Source: SURF-55 sp040755195
Lineage (GTDB): Bacteria > Bacillota > Desulfotomaculia > Desulfotomaculales > Ammonificaceae
Assembly: GCA_040755195.1 (NCBI GenBank)
Contig: JBFMBL010000003.1
Span: forward strand, 28,969 to 92,968
Direction of reading: 5' to 3'
DNA: 64,000 bases
Shown: positions 33,987 to 42,964 of the stretch, one piece after another
How the letters are laid out: the number at the start of each line of letters is the position of its first letter
Numbering within the stretch: position 1 is the stretch's first letter
Notes under the pieces: model-generated
What the model was told of the DNA's origin: nothing
The model's database searches: none
What the model saw: the letters and a program-made list of their open reading frames with translations, nothing else
Made by a program: the position numbers and the translations under genes

Positions 33987-34784
33987 ATGATAGAGCCTGT
34001 TTTTCCACCACAGCTTGTGGATTGCTATCGCGAACTTGAGAAGGTATCTCTGCCGGATACAGCATTGTCGCTGAACGGCGCATTGCTGGAGAAACGGGTT
34101 GACCGACCCATTCTTGAATATGCCCCTCCTGTAATTGACCGGGAGCAGTTTGTTATAGTGGCCGGGCAGGTTTTTGAGTTGCTGGCAAGATATCTGCCTC
34201 AAATGGCGGAGGATATTAACAGTCTGCAGGCTAATTTACCCGAAAACAGTTCGGATCGAAAGGCCCTGATCGAGGCGTTGTTAAACCGGAGCGGCGAAGC
34301 GGTAAGCTTTCTGAAGAACAAAACGGTAATTCCGCCGGACGTGTTCGGATTCGCATTTAGTCATGTGCTCCGGCTTTACCTTTCCGAGTATTCCCGGCGG
34401 CTTCAGGAGGAGCTTGAATTGGATACATGGGGGAGAGGTAACTGCCCTGTTTGTGGTAGCAGGCCTAATTTCGCTAAAATCGATGCCACTGGAAGGCGCT
34501 ATCTCTTCTGTGGCCTTTGCGGCACGGAGTGGCGGTTTATGAGGGTAGTCTGTCCCTTTTGCGGGAATATGGCGATTGAAGAACTGAACTTCTACGCGGT
34601 TCAAGGCGACCCACATCGTATTGATGTATGTCACCGCTGCAAAGGGTATGTGAAGACGATTGACATGCGAGGGATACAGGATACAAACCCAAGTTTGTTT
34701 TGGGAAGATATTAAAACCGTGCCGCTGGATATGACTATCATGCAGCTCGGTTTTATTAATAAGACCTTCGGAGCCGACATGTAA
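33987..34784 (+). CDS. fdhE: Formate dehydrogenase accessory protein FdhE
   Basis: FdhE is a rubredoxin-like iron or zinc protein needed for assembly of active formate dehydrogenase. The 265-residue product has an N-terminal helical part and four CxxC pairs: CPVC (about 153), CGLC (about 176), CPFC (about 192) and CHRC (about 214). All cysteines are present. ATG 33987 follows GGGAGG with a long spacer of about 10 bases. No formate dehydrogenase gene is in the window. It ends at a bidirectional terminator shared with qmoC. Confidence 0.93.
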   Translation: MIEPVFPPQLVDCYRELEKVSLPDTALSLNGALLEKRVDRPILEYAPPVIDREQFVIVAGQVFELLARYLPQMAEDINSLQANLPENSSDRKALIEALLNRSGEAVSFLKNKTVIPPDVFGFAFSHVLRLYLSEYSRRLQEELELDTWGRGNCPVCGSRPNFAKIDATGRRYLFCGLCGTEWRFMRVVCPFCGNMAIEELNFYAVQGDPHRIDVCHRCKGYVKTIDMRGIQDTNPSLFWEDIKTVPLDMTIMQLGFINKTFGADM

Positions 34785-34824
34785 TAAAATGGCGTTGTTG
34801 GGTAAATACAATAGTACAAAGAAT

Positions 34825-34855
34825 AAAGGGGAGCTTTAATAAATCGCTCCCCTTT
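34825..34855. terminator. Bidirectional terminator between fdhE and qmoC
   Basis: AAAGGGGAGC 34825-34834 pairs perfectly with GCTCCCCTTT 34846-34855; A and T runs on both sides let it serve the convergent genes. Confidence 0.85.
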
Positions 34856-34885
34856 CACTTTAGGCTTATTTTTGGTTCTCAAGCT

Positions 34886-36076
34886 TTACATTAGATCGTC
34901 CTGCTGGAGCTTTAACGCGCTTTCCTTGCACTTGACGAAGTATACCGCAAGTGGCCTGTAAACGGCATGGGCCCACTTAGCCAGCAGGGCTCCGACTACG
35001 AACAAGGTAACGATGAAGGCAAGGTGCAAGGCGAAGGTGATATAGGTGGCCCATGCGAGGTCCAGATTCCTGAAGATGTGGGTCAACAGGCCGGTGAGAA
35101 TCGTGCCGCCCACCAGGAACAGGAACGTCCAGTCCGTGGAATGGGAGCTCTCGTGGAGCGGTTCTTTCTTGCCCATTCTGCTGAGGAACGATTCGATGAC
35201 CACGTAAAGGACGGCGGCTGTTGCGGCATATTCGAGTAACCTTATCGGATGGCCCCACGGGAATAACGGATGGGGAGCTCCCGTTACAAAAGCGACTTTC
35301 AGCCCTTCAAGAAGTCCGCCATGCAACGATTCCTTAACCACTTCGATTACTACGAAAAAGCCGGCATAGAAAGCAAAGACCAGGAATCCGAACACCAGAA
35401 GGAAGTGTTTTACATAGCGGCCTCTGTTTGTGCACTGGCTGAACCTGTTCTGGGTAAGGAAATGATACAAGAAAGTACCCAGTTCCTTGGTGTAAACAGA
35501 GGTTGGAATCCTGGCATATTGGCCTTGGGCGTCGTCGATTAAGAATTTCTTCATTCGAAGAGCATTCTTAACTACCATTGCCGCTATAGCGGCACCAAAG
35601 AGCATGCCTCCGACAATAATAAAAGACCGGGGGATAAACTTCTGGAGTTCTGCATGCTCGGAAGGAGCACCTGCTCCTATTATCATGGCTAGTATAAACG
35701 TAATGGCGAACAACCCAACAACGGTCATAAGTTCGAAGGACTTGGAGGTGTACATCTTTAACGATAAGCCGGTCCAGTCATACAAAGATGTGAGATACCG
35801 CCGCATGGACATCATGACTTCGCCGGGGTTCGCCTGTCTGGGGCAGAGCCGCGAGCAATCGCCGCAGAAGTAGCAAAGCCACGGTTCCGAAGCGTTTTTC
35901 AGCTTCTCTTCCATCCCCAACTGCGTGTACCGCATGAACCTTCGCGGAAACTGATTCTCGTCGGTTGAAAGAGGACAGACTACCGTGCAGTTCCCGCAGT
36001 GGAAACAATGGGTGGCAGTTCGGGCCCCAAACTTCTGTAATGTCCGTGCAAGGTTGGGATTAACTCTGATGGCCAC
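34886..36076 (-). CDS. qmoC: Quinone-interacting membrane-bound oxidoreductase subunit C
   Basis: QmoC is the membrane subunit that oxidises menaquinol and passes electrons to QmoAB and then AprBA. The 396-residue protein fuses an HdrC-like N-terminus with two [4Fe-4S] clusters (CFHCGNCTVVCP near residue 24, CYFCGDCSRLCP near 68) to an HdrE-like cytochrome b domain with six hydrophobic segments (about 113-133, 150-172, 225-250, 283-303, 322-340 and 348-372) and histidines suitable for haem. GTG 36076 lies eight bases after AGGAGGGG. It is the last gene of the cluster, 165 bases after qmoB. Some Gram-positive sulfate reducers lack qmoC and use hdrBC; this one has it. Confidence 0.95.
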   Translation of the reverse strand: MAIRVNPNLARTLQKFGARTATHCFHCGNCTVVCPLSTDENQFPRRFMRYTQLGMEEKLKNASEPWLCYFCGDCSRLCPRQANPGEVMMSMRRYLTSLYDWTGLSLKMYTSKSFELMTVVGLFAITFILAMIIGAGAPSEHAELQKFIPRSFIIVGGMLFGAAIAAMVVKNALRMKKFLIDDAQGQYARIPTSVYTKELGTFLYHFLTQNRFSQCTNRGRYVKHFLLVFGFLVFAFYAGFFVVIEVVKESLHGGLLEGLKVAFVTGAPHPLFPWGHPIRLLEYAATAAVLYVVIESFLSRMGKKEPLHESSHSTDWTFLFLVGGTILTGLLTHIFRNLDLAWATYITFALHLAFIVTLFVVGALLAKWAHAVYRPLAVYFVKCKESALKLQQDDLM

Positions 36077-36241
36077 TCCTTTTTCCCCTCCTAAGGTATA
36101 ATTTTTTCTTTGGCAAGGAGTCCTGACACAAGGATAGGGGGTGGGGCAGGGCCCGCACGCCGGCCGCGGTGACGGGCCTCTGCTCCGCTAATACTTATTT
36201 CCTTAGTGTCAATATATTCGCGTCTAAGCGCGGCATTCCCT
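36077..36241 (-). other. qmoB-qmoC spacer with GC-rich hairpin
   Basis: Unlike the 4-base qmoA-qmoB gap, this spacer is 165 bases. It contains GGCCCG/CGGGCC arms flanking a GC-rich core (about 36147-36176) without a T tract, and the qmoC ribosome site. The hairpin may stabilise or separate the transcript ends. No gene. Confidence 0.4.
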
Positions 36242-38470
36242 TTAAAAGCCCTTGTACGGGTTGGGACCGACTTCCTCAATGTTTGCCGCAAACTCGTTGA
36301 TAATCTCCGGGAGACGGTGATAGTCCATGATTCCGACCGTCTCGAACTTCACCCGGGTGGACTCAAGCGCCAGCCGGTCGAGGGTCTCCTTGATCTTGGA
36401 GAGCCGAACGTTGCAGAGCTCGCTTCCTTTAACGAAATGGCACTGGTAATCATCATCGTGCCGGCAACCGAGGAGCAACACGCCGTCTATACCCTTGGCG
36501 AGTGCGTCCGCCACCCAGATCAGGTTCATCGAACCCATACACCTCAGGGGTATGATCCGAATCCAGGGGCTCAGGGTCGCTTCGCGCTTAATGCCTACCA
36601 TGTCCAGCGCCGGATAAGCGTCGTTTTCGCAGCAAAATACCATGATCCTCGGTTTTTCTTCGTCCTCATCCGGAACTTCGATGTTCTTGAGCATGTTGCC
36701 GAGTTGGTTGACGTTATAGTTCTTAAAGGAAATGACCCGTTGCGGGCAGGCGCCCATGCAGGTGCCGCACCTGCGGCAACGCGTCGGATTGGGAAGCGGA
36801 TTCGCCTTTTCGTCTTCGTTAATCGCGCCGAACGGGCACTCCACGGTGCACCGCTTGCACTGCGTGCACTGCTGCATAAAGAACTCGGTGACGGAATTGT
36901 CCCATACACGCGGGCTTACGGCCACGGACTTTGCGGTCAACTCGATGGCCTGGATCGCCTTCAATGCAGCGCCTGTGGCGTCCCTGATCGTGTTCGGCAT
37001 GTCCATGGGGGCGCGCACGGTGCCGGCGGCAAATATACCGGTGCGCCGTGTCTCGTACGGGAAGCAGATGAAGTGGGAATCAGGGAAACCGTACTTCAAC
37101 ATGGGCAACTCCGTACCCTGGCGGTACTCGAGGTTTAGAAGATCGGATTTGAAGTAAGTGTCGGGGCGGACCTTGAGTATTTCGACTCCCGGCTTCTCCT
37201 CTTCATCCGCCGAGGACAATATCATTTCCCCGAGGCCGGCCGTCGGAACCATCCCTGTGGCCAGAACCACAAGGTCCAGGTCGGTTGCTTCGATGTTATC
37301 GTTCACCAGCACGTCTTTTGCTTTGACTACCAGACCGCCGCCGTTTTCCTCAATCCGGGTGTTATCGCTGCGGAAGAATACAACCCCTTCCTCCTGCGCG
37401 CGCTTGTAAAGGTACTCCTGGAATCCGGGGGCCCGCAAGTCTTTGAAGAAGATATAAACAGCCGTCTCAGGATTCTGCCTTTTAACGTATATGGCCTGTC
37501 TCAACGACTCGACACAGCATGCCGAGGAGCAGTACGGGAGGTGTTCCGGATCCCTGGACCCGGCGCAAAGGATGAAGGCCACGTTCCTGGCTTCTTTGCC
37601 GTCAGAGGGACGGGCGATCTTGCCTTTAACCGCCATTTCCTCCAACTGATCCGCGGTGACCACATTGGGATATTTGCCATAACCGAGATGTTCAAGTTTG
37701 CCGGCGTCATACGGTATAGCGCCGGTGGCCAGCACGATGGCGCCGACCGGTTCGGTGACCACGTCGCCGCTTTTACGTTGAATATTGGCGCTGAACATAC
37801 CCGGCCCGCCGGCGATGCTCTGCATCTGGCATCCGGTGTAAACCTTGATGTTCGGGTTATTCTGGACCTGCTGAATCCTGTTCGAAATATCCGGATCTTC
37901 CAGCTCGTTGTACGGCGGTTTGAGCGTCACCTGCTTGTAAAGCCTCGCCGCCCAGCCGCCCAGCGTGTCGTTCTTTTCCACGAGGACGACTTTCCGTCCG
38001 GCTTTTGCGGTTTCGAGGGCGGCGGTGATGCCTGCAAGCCCTCCGCCGACGACAAGCACGGCCGTGGCAAGCTCTTCGACCTTGTAAGGTTCCGGGATTT
38101 TCGCTTCCTTTACCTTAATAGCGCCCATCCGGAGCTGGTCTTCGGCAAGCATCTGGGTGTCTTCGTCGTTTGGGGGATGCGACCAGATGCACTGTTCACG
38201 TAAGTTTACCCTGTCGACAAATATTTCCGGACCAAAATCAAAAACATCTGTATTAACACGCGGTGAGCAGCCGGCGATTACCACCCCGTTGACACCCTCG
38301 TTTTGGATGTCTTCTTTAATCAAGGCCAAGCCTTCGGGGCCACAAAGGAATTCATGTGTTTTACATATCGGTAGTTTTGAATCCTTGGTGGCTACCTTGG
38401 TCAAGGCCTCGATATCCAGGGCGTCGCCAATCCCGCAACCGGTGCATATATAAGCGCCTACCTTGTCCAC
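36242..38470 (-). CDS. qmoB: Quinone-interacting membrane-bound oxidoreductase subunit B
   Basis: QmoB is a soluble HdrA-like flavoprotein with a C-terminal MvhD-like domain. The 742-residue protein has an N-terminal cysteine set (CTGCGIGDA near residue 9), the FAD motif VLVVGGGLAGITAALE near 139, a pair of [4Fe-4S] motifs (CTQCKRCTVECP near 545 and CRRCGTCMGACP near 577) and the MvhD part (about 610-742: IMVFCCEND, LRCMGSMN, GVLLLGCRHDD). It works with QmoA and QmoC in electron transfer to APS reductase; the HdrA/MvhD parts suggest possible flavin-based bifurcation or confurcation. GTG 38470 follows GGGGAGGT. Four bases separate it from qmoA. Confidence 0.95.
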   Translation of the reverse strand: MDKVGAYICTGCGIGDALDIEALTKVATKDSKLPICKTHEFLCGPEGLALIKEDIQNEGVNGVVIAGCSPRVNTDVFDFGPEIFVDRVNLREQCIWSHPPNDEDTQMLAEDQLRMGAIKVKEAKIPEPYKVEELATAVLVVGGGLAGITAALETAKAGRKVVLVEKNDTLGGWAARLYKQVTLKPPYNELEDPDISNRIQQVQNNPNIKVYTGCQMQSIAGGPGMFSANIQRKSGDVVTEPVGAIVLATGAIPYDAGKLEHLGYGKYPNVVTADQLEEMAVKGKIARPSDGKEARNVAFILCAGSRDPEHLPYCSSACCVESLRQAIYVKRQNPETAVYIFFKDLRAPGFQEYLYKRAQEEGVVFFRSDNTRIEENGGGLVVKAKDVLVNDNIEATDLDLVVLATGMVPTAGLGEMILSSADEEEKPGVEILKVRPDTYFKSDLLNLEYRQGTELPMLKYGFPDSHFICFPYETRRTGIFAAGTVRAPMDMPNTIRDATGAALKAIQAIELTAKSVAVSPRVWDNSVTEFFMQQCTQCKRCTVECPFGAINEDEKANPLPNPTRCRRCGTCMGACPQRVISFKNYNVNQLGNMLKNIEVPDEDEEKPRIMVFCCENDAYPALDMVGIKREATLSPWIRIIPLRCMGSMNLIWVADALAKGIDGVLLLGCRHDDDYQCHFVKGSELCNVRLSKIKETLDRLALESTRVKFETVGIMDYHRLPEIINEFAANIEEVGPNPYKGF

Positions 38471-38474
38471 GGTA

Positions 38475-39716
38475 TTACCTCCCCACCACAGATTGAATAG
38501 CTTTTAGTGCCGCCGCCGTAGCGTCCTGTACCGCCCCGGATACGTCCTGGGGACGGTTGGAGCAACCGGCGCCATAGATTCCCGGTACGGACTCGGCAAC
38601 AAAACCGTCCGCCGTACGCGGCAGGTCAATCGACACGTTCTTGGAAGCCGGATCCATGCCGGTAGCCAAGACAACCATGTCAAAGGTTTCGCTGATCAGC
38701 CTTCCGGCTTCCTGGTCTTCCGCCTGAACAGTCACGTCCTTGGTTGCCGCATCTTCCGTGATGGTGCCGACCTTGCCTTTGACCAGGGTAATGTTACCCA
38801 GCCCCATGACCTTGTTGTAGAAATCCTCGTAACGTCCCAGGGCGCGGATGTCGATGAAGAAAATGGAGATCTGCGCGTCCGGGTGTTTTTCGCGCACGTA
38901 AGTGGCTTGCTTCAACGAAGCCATGCAGCAAATAGCGGAGCAGAACGGCAGGTGATTCTCGTCACGCGACCCGGCGCATTGAACAAAAGCAATCTTCTCA
39001 ACCGGCTTTCCGTCCGAAGGCCGGAGTATCTGACCGCCGGTGGGCCCGTTTCTCGCCGCCAGCCTTTCCATCTGCACGTTTGTAACAACGTTCTTAAACT
39101 GACCGCCGCCGTATTGTGTGAGCTTAGTGAGATCGTAAGGGTTGTAGCCTGTAGCCCAGATAATTGCACCGACCTGGAGCGTCATGGACTCGGGCTGCAT
39201 GTTCAGGTCGATGGCCCCGTACGGGCACGCATCCACGCATTTGTTGCACTTGGTTCCCTGGCACGCCTGAGCATCGATTACGTACTTAAAAGGAAATGCA
39301 AACATGCTCGGAAGATAAATGGCCTTGGTGGTGCCCAGACCGTAATTAAACTCGTCGGATCTTTCCGCCGGGCAGGCTTCGAGGCACTTATTGCACGCGG
39401 TACACTTGTTTGTGACGAAACGGGGCGCAATCTTTACCTTAACCGTAAAGTCGCCTTCCTGACCTGTAATCCCTTCTACCTCGGCCTGGGTAAAGCACTT
39501 GATGTAAGGACTGTTTTTAATGCGCTTTAAATTCATCTCCAGACCGCAGTTCGGCGGGCAGAGTTTTGGGAAGTACTGGTTCAGTTGCGTCACCCTGCCA
39601 CCCAGGAAAGGCCTTTTTTCTAAAAGAAAGACTTCGTATCCCACCTCCGAGGCTTCAAGGGCGGCCGTTATGCCGCTGATGCCTCCGCCGACCACCAGGA
39701 TCGACTTGCTACCCAT
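38475..39716 (-). CDS. qmoA: Quinone-interacting membrane-bound oxidoreductase subunit A
   Basis: QmoA is an HdrA-related FAD protein, the first subunit of the Qmo complex. The 413-residue product has ILVVGGGISGITAALEA at the N-terminus, KLCPPNCGLEMNLKR near residue 51, two ferredoxin-type cysteine groups (CTACNKCLEACP near 105, CQGTKCNKCVDACP near 155), the NHLPFCSAICCMASLKQA motif near 256, and the C-terminal DATAAALKAIQSV. The start ATG 39716 is preceded by AAGGATGG-type purines. It is separated from aprA by 351 bases that include a terminator, so qmoABC may also have its own promoter. Confidence 0.95.
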   Translation of the reverse strand: MGSKSILVVGGGISGITAALEASEVGYEVFLLEKRPFLGGRVTQLNQYFPKLCPPNCGLEMNLKRIKNSPYIKCFTQAEVEGITGQEGDFTVKVKIAPRFVTNKCTACNKCLEACPAERSDEFNYGLGTTKAIYLPSMFAFPFKYVIDAQACQGTKCNKCVDACPYGAIDLNMQPESMTLQVGAIIWATGYNPYDLTKLTQYGGGQFKNVVTNVQMERLAARNGPTGGQILRPSDGKPVEKIAFVQCAGSRDENHLPFCSAICCMASLKQATYVREKHPDAQISIFFIDIRALGRYEDFYNKVMGLGNITLVKGKVGTITEDAATKDVTVQAEDQEAGRLISETFDMVVLATGMDPASKNVSIDLPRTADGFVAESVPGIYGAGCSNRPQDVSGAVQDATAAALKAIQSVVGR

Positions 39717-39885
39717 CTAGAACCACCATCCTTCTGTTGTGTCTCAGCAACACCTGATAATCCTCCTTTTCTCGTCGAGCTTTGTAAGCGGCAGATTTGA
39801 AAGGCTCAAAATATTAAATTTATTCGACAAAGAAAAGTTTCTTCCTTCTTTGATGCCTAAAAATTCTGAAGACTCTACCTGGGAA

Positions 39886-39992
39886 TTGAGAAGTGAGAGG
39901 TGTGAAGCTAGAGGTGAGATACCAAAGGAATTCACTTTGATGATTTTCCCCCTTATTCGCACTTCCAACTTCTCACATCCCACCTCTCAATG
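39886..39992. repeat. Palindromic GAGAGGTG-type repeat in the aprA-qmoA spacer
   Basis: Arms GAATTGAGAAGTGAGAGGTG and CACTTCCAACTTCTCACATC with CACCTCTCAA form a large imperfect hairpin; the centre holds GGAATTCACTTTG. Members of the same family lie at 45340, 54200 and 60648. No coding. Confidence 0.6.
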
Positions 39993-40011
39993 CTGCCGCC
40001 TGCAATGCCCG

Positions 40012-40058
40012 GAAAAGAGAAAATGGCGGGTAAAGCCATTTCCGGCTTCACCCGCCAT
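40012..40058 (-). terminator. Strong hairpin terminator after aprA
   Basis: On the minus strand ATGGCGGGTGAAGCC pairs with GGCTTTACCCGCCAT over 15 positions (one G-U pair) around GGAAAT, followed by TTTCTCTTTT. It lies nine bases beyond the aprA stop and before qmoA, so it probably reduces read-through into qmoABC. Confidence 0.85.
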
Positions 40059-40067
40059 AGTGTGGTT

Positions 40068-41954
40068 TTATTTCGTGAAAACGGGGATCATGGGTCTCTC
40101 AACGACTTCCCAGCCACCCGCGGCGCTCCACTTCAGGTTGATGAACTTCTGAAGGTCCGGGTTCAGGGTGGGCGTGTCTTTGCGGGCGTAGTAACCAGGC
40201 CACCGGGTCTCATCGCGGGCGAGGATCGTCCTGACGTGGGACTCGGCCTGCCAGGTCCGCTGCTGGTTCTCAAACAACCGCATGAGCTCGTGGAGGTTGC
40301 GGGCGATCATCTTCTCGCCGTCTTCCTTGAGCCAGGTGAGCAACTGCATACCGACTTCGAGTTTGGCCTTGTTGGTGGTGAAGGAGGAACTCCAGCCGCC
40401 GGCGTACTCGTCCATGATCTTCTGGAGCCGGAAGAGGTACTGCCGCGGCAGGATGTAGTTCGGGTTTACCTCGTCGGTGGTGCCGTAGTCCTTGTGCTGT
40501 TCGTAGAGTTCGAAAGGCTTCAGAATTCTGCCTTTGAACTCTTCGACCTGTGCCGGGTCGAGATTCGGCAGGGTGTTGTTTTCGAGGACGAACTTCACCA
40601 TGGACTTACCGGCGATACGGCCTTCAGTGAAGGAACCGGAGGAGAACTTGTGCGGAGAAGCACCGCAGGCGTCACCCGCAACGAAGAGGCCCTTCACGGT
40701 GGTCATCCGGTTGTAGCCCCACTGATATTCGGGCGGGGCGACGTCCGCCGGGCCGCTGGCCCAGGTGCCGGAAGAGCCGGAGTGCGAACCGATGAAGTAC
40801 GGCTCGGCGCCGGTGATTTCGGACGGGCCCAGCTCGGGACGGACGTTCTGCGCGGCCCAGAGGTTGGCCTGGCCGATCGTCATGTCGAGGAAGTCTTCCC
40901 AGGCTTCACTCTCGAGGTCTTTCATCTTTTTCTTGAAGGCCTTCGGGTCGTCTTTGTACTTCTCGGCCAGGGCGGCGATCGCCCGGTCGGTCCTCATGAA
41001 CAGCGGGCCCTTGCCGTCGATCTCGTCGAGGATGCCCAGGTAGTTGCGGAGGTTGGCGGGCATCGGTTTAACCGAATCAAAGGGCGCCCACGCTTTGATA
41101 TCGTCCGCACGGGTCACCATGTAGTCTTCATCCATAGCGTTGGTGGCTTTGGACTTGAAGAGGAGGAACCAAGCGCCTACCGGGCCGTACGCGTCCTTGA
41201 ACCTAACCGGAACGAAGCGGATCTCCTGGCAGCACTGCTCCGCGCCTGCCCTTAAGGTGAAATAGGTGCTGGAACCTGTCTGGAAGGGCGGGTACCAGGT
41301 GCGGCCCAAGCCCTCACCGGTGGAACGCGGACGGAAGACGTGCACGGCGCCGCCCATGTTGGCGAGAACAGCCTTTGCCCGGAAGACGTAAATCTTATTC
41401 TCGCGGGTGCTGAAGCCGATTGCGCCGGCGATCCTGTCGCCGTCCATCAGCGGCTCGATGATGAAGACGCGCTCATAGAGCTCGCCGCCGGCATCAAACA
41501 GGGCCTTTTTCGAAGCTTCCGCGACGAGGATCTTGTAAGACTCGCCGCTGATCATAACCTGCCATGCGCCGGAGCGGATCGGCTTCCCGTCGGCCTCACG
41601 CCAGATCGGGAGACCCCACTTCTCGAAGAGGTGTACGCTCGAGTCGACGTGGCGGGCGATATCGTAAGCAAGGTCCTCACGGACGATGCCCATCATGTCG
41701 TTGTAAACCATTTGGGCGAAAGCCTCAGGAGTGCGCTCGCCGCCGGCGGTATTCATATACATGTTGATGGCCGAAAGGCCCTGCGCCACTGCGCCGCTGC
41801 GGTCGGTGGCAGCCTTGTCGGCGACGACGATCTTAACGCCGTTTTTCTTGGCCCAGTAGGCGGCTTCAAACATCGCACCACATCCGGCCATACCTGCGCC
41901 GCAAATCAATATGTCGGTAGTAATTTCTACGGTTTCAAAAGTCGGGACCGGCAT
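40068..41954 (-). CDS. aprA: Adenylylsulfate (APS) reductase subunit alpha
   Basis: AprA is the FAD-containing catalytic subunit that reduces APS to sulfite and AMP in dissimilatory sulfate reduction. The 628-residue product matches the family: FAD-binding DILICGAGMAGCGAMFEAAY near residue 13, ATDRSGAVAQGLSAINMYMN near 48, HVFRPRSTGEGLGRTWYPPF near 204 and the substrate-channel residues in WASGPADVAPPEY near 398. It is the second gene of the aprBA pair, 21 bases after aprB, with a GGAGGTTAAAAG ribosome site and ATG 41954. Direction of the reaction (reductive) is inferred from the Qmo partner and gene context. Confidence 0.97.
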   Translation of the reverse strand: MPVPTFETVEITTDILICGAGMAGCGAMFEAAYWAKKNGVKIVVADKAATDRSGAVAQGLSAINMYMNTAGGERTPEAFAQMVYNDMMGIVREDLAYDIARHVDSSVHLFEKWGLPIWREADGKPIRSGAWQVMISGESYKILVAEASKKALFDAGGELYERVFIIEPLMDGDRIAGAIGFSTRENKIYVFRAKAVLANMGGAVHVFRPRSTGEGLGRTWYPPFQTGSSTYFTLRAGAEQCCQEIRFVPVRFKDAYGPVGAWFLLFKSKATNAMDEDYMVTRADDIKAWAPFDSVKPMPANLRNYLGILDEIDGKGPLFMRTDRAIAALAEKYKDDPKAFKKKMKDLESEAWEDFLDMTIGQANLWAAQNVRPELGPSEITGAEPYFIGSHSGSSGTWASGPADVAPPEYQWGYNRMTTVKGLFVAGDACGASPHKFSSGSFTEGRIAGKSMVKFVLENNTLPNLDPAQVEEFKGRILKPFELYEQHKDYGTTDEVNPNYILPRQYLFRLQKIMDEYAGGWSSSFTTNKAKLEVGMQLLTWLKEDGEKMIARNLHELMRLFENQQRTWQAESHVRTILARDETRWPGYYARKDTPTLNPDLQKFINLKWSAAGGWEVVERPMIPVFTK

Positions 41955-41975
41955 TCTTTTAACCTCCTTCGTTAA

Positions 41976-42416
41976 TTATTTCGCGAAGAAATCCATTCCC
42001 GCGGATTCCGGTTCGGTGAACAGATACTGGTCATTAATGTCGTTGGCTTTGGAACCGGGGCCGAAGCCTCCGTCCGGCACTGCGCTGCCTTCCGGCGTGG
42101 TCCGGATGGGGAACTTGAAGCGTTTCACTTCACCGTCGCGGAACTTAATGGTCCACATGATATCCTCGGAACCTCTCAGAGGTATGCAAGCCGATCCCAT
42201 CGGAACAAAGTCGGCGTACCCTCTAACATCAATGGCCTGCTGGGGGCAGATCTTCGCGCAACAGAGGCATTCCCAGCATAACTGGGGGTCGCGCTGGTAG
42301 GATTTCATCCGCTCTTTATCGAGAATCATCAGGTCGTTGGGGCAGATGTACATGCATGCGGTCTTATCCTGACCCTTGCAACCATCGCACTTCTCGGCGA
42401 TTACGAACGCGGGCAT
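41976..42416 (-). CDS. aprB: Adenylylsulfate (APS) reductase subunit beta
   Basis: AprB carries two [4Fe-4S] clusters that pass electrons from the Qmo complex to the FAD of AprA. In the 146-residue protein the first cysteine group is CDGCKGQDKTACMYICP (about 10-26) and the second CWECLCCAKICP (about 47-58); the C-terminal tail (FGPGSKANDINDQYLFTEPE ends the visible core) wraps around AprA in known structures. ATG 42416 follows TAGGAGGTTGAG. It is the first gene of the transcript; no sat gene precedes it. Confidence 0.97.
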   Translation of the reverse strand: MPAFVIAEKCDGCKGQDKTACMYICPNDLMILDKERMKSYQRDPQLCWECLCCAKICPQQAIDVRGYADFVPMGSACIPLRGSEDIMWTIKFRDGEVKRFKFPIRTTPEGSAVPDGGFGPGSKANDINDQYLFTEPESAGMDFFAK

Positions 42417-42777
42417 AACTCAACCTCCTAATAATGATTTTGCTTTCTCCGGTAGCTAATCGAACCTGGATGATGCTGTCTTTTGCTTTGACCACCTCCT
42501 TAACAAAGTAGGCATTTGGACGGAATTAGTAACCTTTAAGAAAAGAGAAGAAATTAACAGAATGCATGTTAAACATGCAAAAAAAGCGTGTCCTATATGG
42601 TTGCAGCGGCGTCACAACCACTTGAGCAAACAGGCTATAACCGTCATGTTTTGAGCAGAAGGATTTTTTTTATTGGTGCGACGCGAAACAGGTACTGCCC
42701 CCGGCCGAACAAAAAAGCTTCACCCACCACATTGGTTTAAGAGGAATTTCTTAGTTGCCCTGTGCTTATTTGTGTTT
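42417..42777 (-). other. Long leader of the aprBA-qmoABC transcript
   Basis: From the promoter at 42778-42806 the transcript would begin near 42771 and carry about 355 untranslated bases. It opens with GCACAGGGCAA (42765-42755), then AACCAATGTGGTG and a later CGCACCAAT that could pair, a GGCCGGGGGCAGTACCTG block, the 17-bp palindrome at 42563 and a second ribosome-like AAGGAGGTGG near 42500. The length and pairing suggest a structured, possibly regulatory RNA, but I cannot assign a class. Confidence 0.4.
42563..42579. promoter_or_regulatory. Perfect 17-bp palindrome in the aprB leader
   Basis: TGCATGTT-A-AACATGCA, eight-base arms around one base, next to a run of seven A/T. It may bind a dimeric regulator or form an RNA hairpin. 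No known operator consensus is matched. Confidence 0.45.
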
Positions 42778-42806
42778 ATTTTAACAAGGTCATTTTGGCT
42801 TGTCAA
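42778..42806 (-). promoter_or_regulatory. Sigma-A promoter of aprBA-qmoABC
   Basis: On the minus strand a perfect TTGACA (42806-42801), 17 bases, then TAAAAT (42783-42778). This is the best promoter in the window and suits a highly expressed catabolic operon. Confidence 0.85.
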
Positions 42807-42964
42807 GCAGTTAGATTATTTTTAAAATTATGTTTTCCGTGTGCCTAAACGGCATTCTGAAATTTTTTCTTGTGGTTTTTGCAGGAAATATTTTGTTTTT
42901 GCCGAAACTTTTTTAACTAATTTTAGGTCAAACAGTTTAAGTATATGGGCGGCTGCACGATATC

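Noticed and set aside
36091..36291. Minus-strand frame in the qmoB-qmoC spacer
   Set aside because: Low-complexity proline/arginine translation of a GC hairpin, no ribosome site.
42755..42765. Cyclic-di-GMP-I riboswitch in the aprB leader
   Set aside because: GCACAGGGCAA matches, but the GACGCAAAGCC block and the paired hairpins required by the aptamer are not found.
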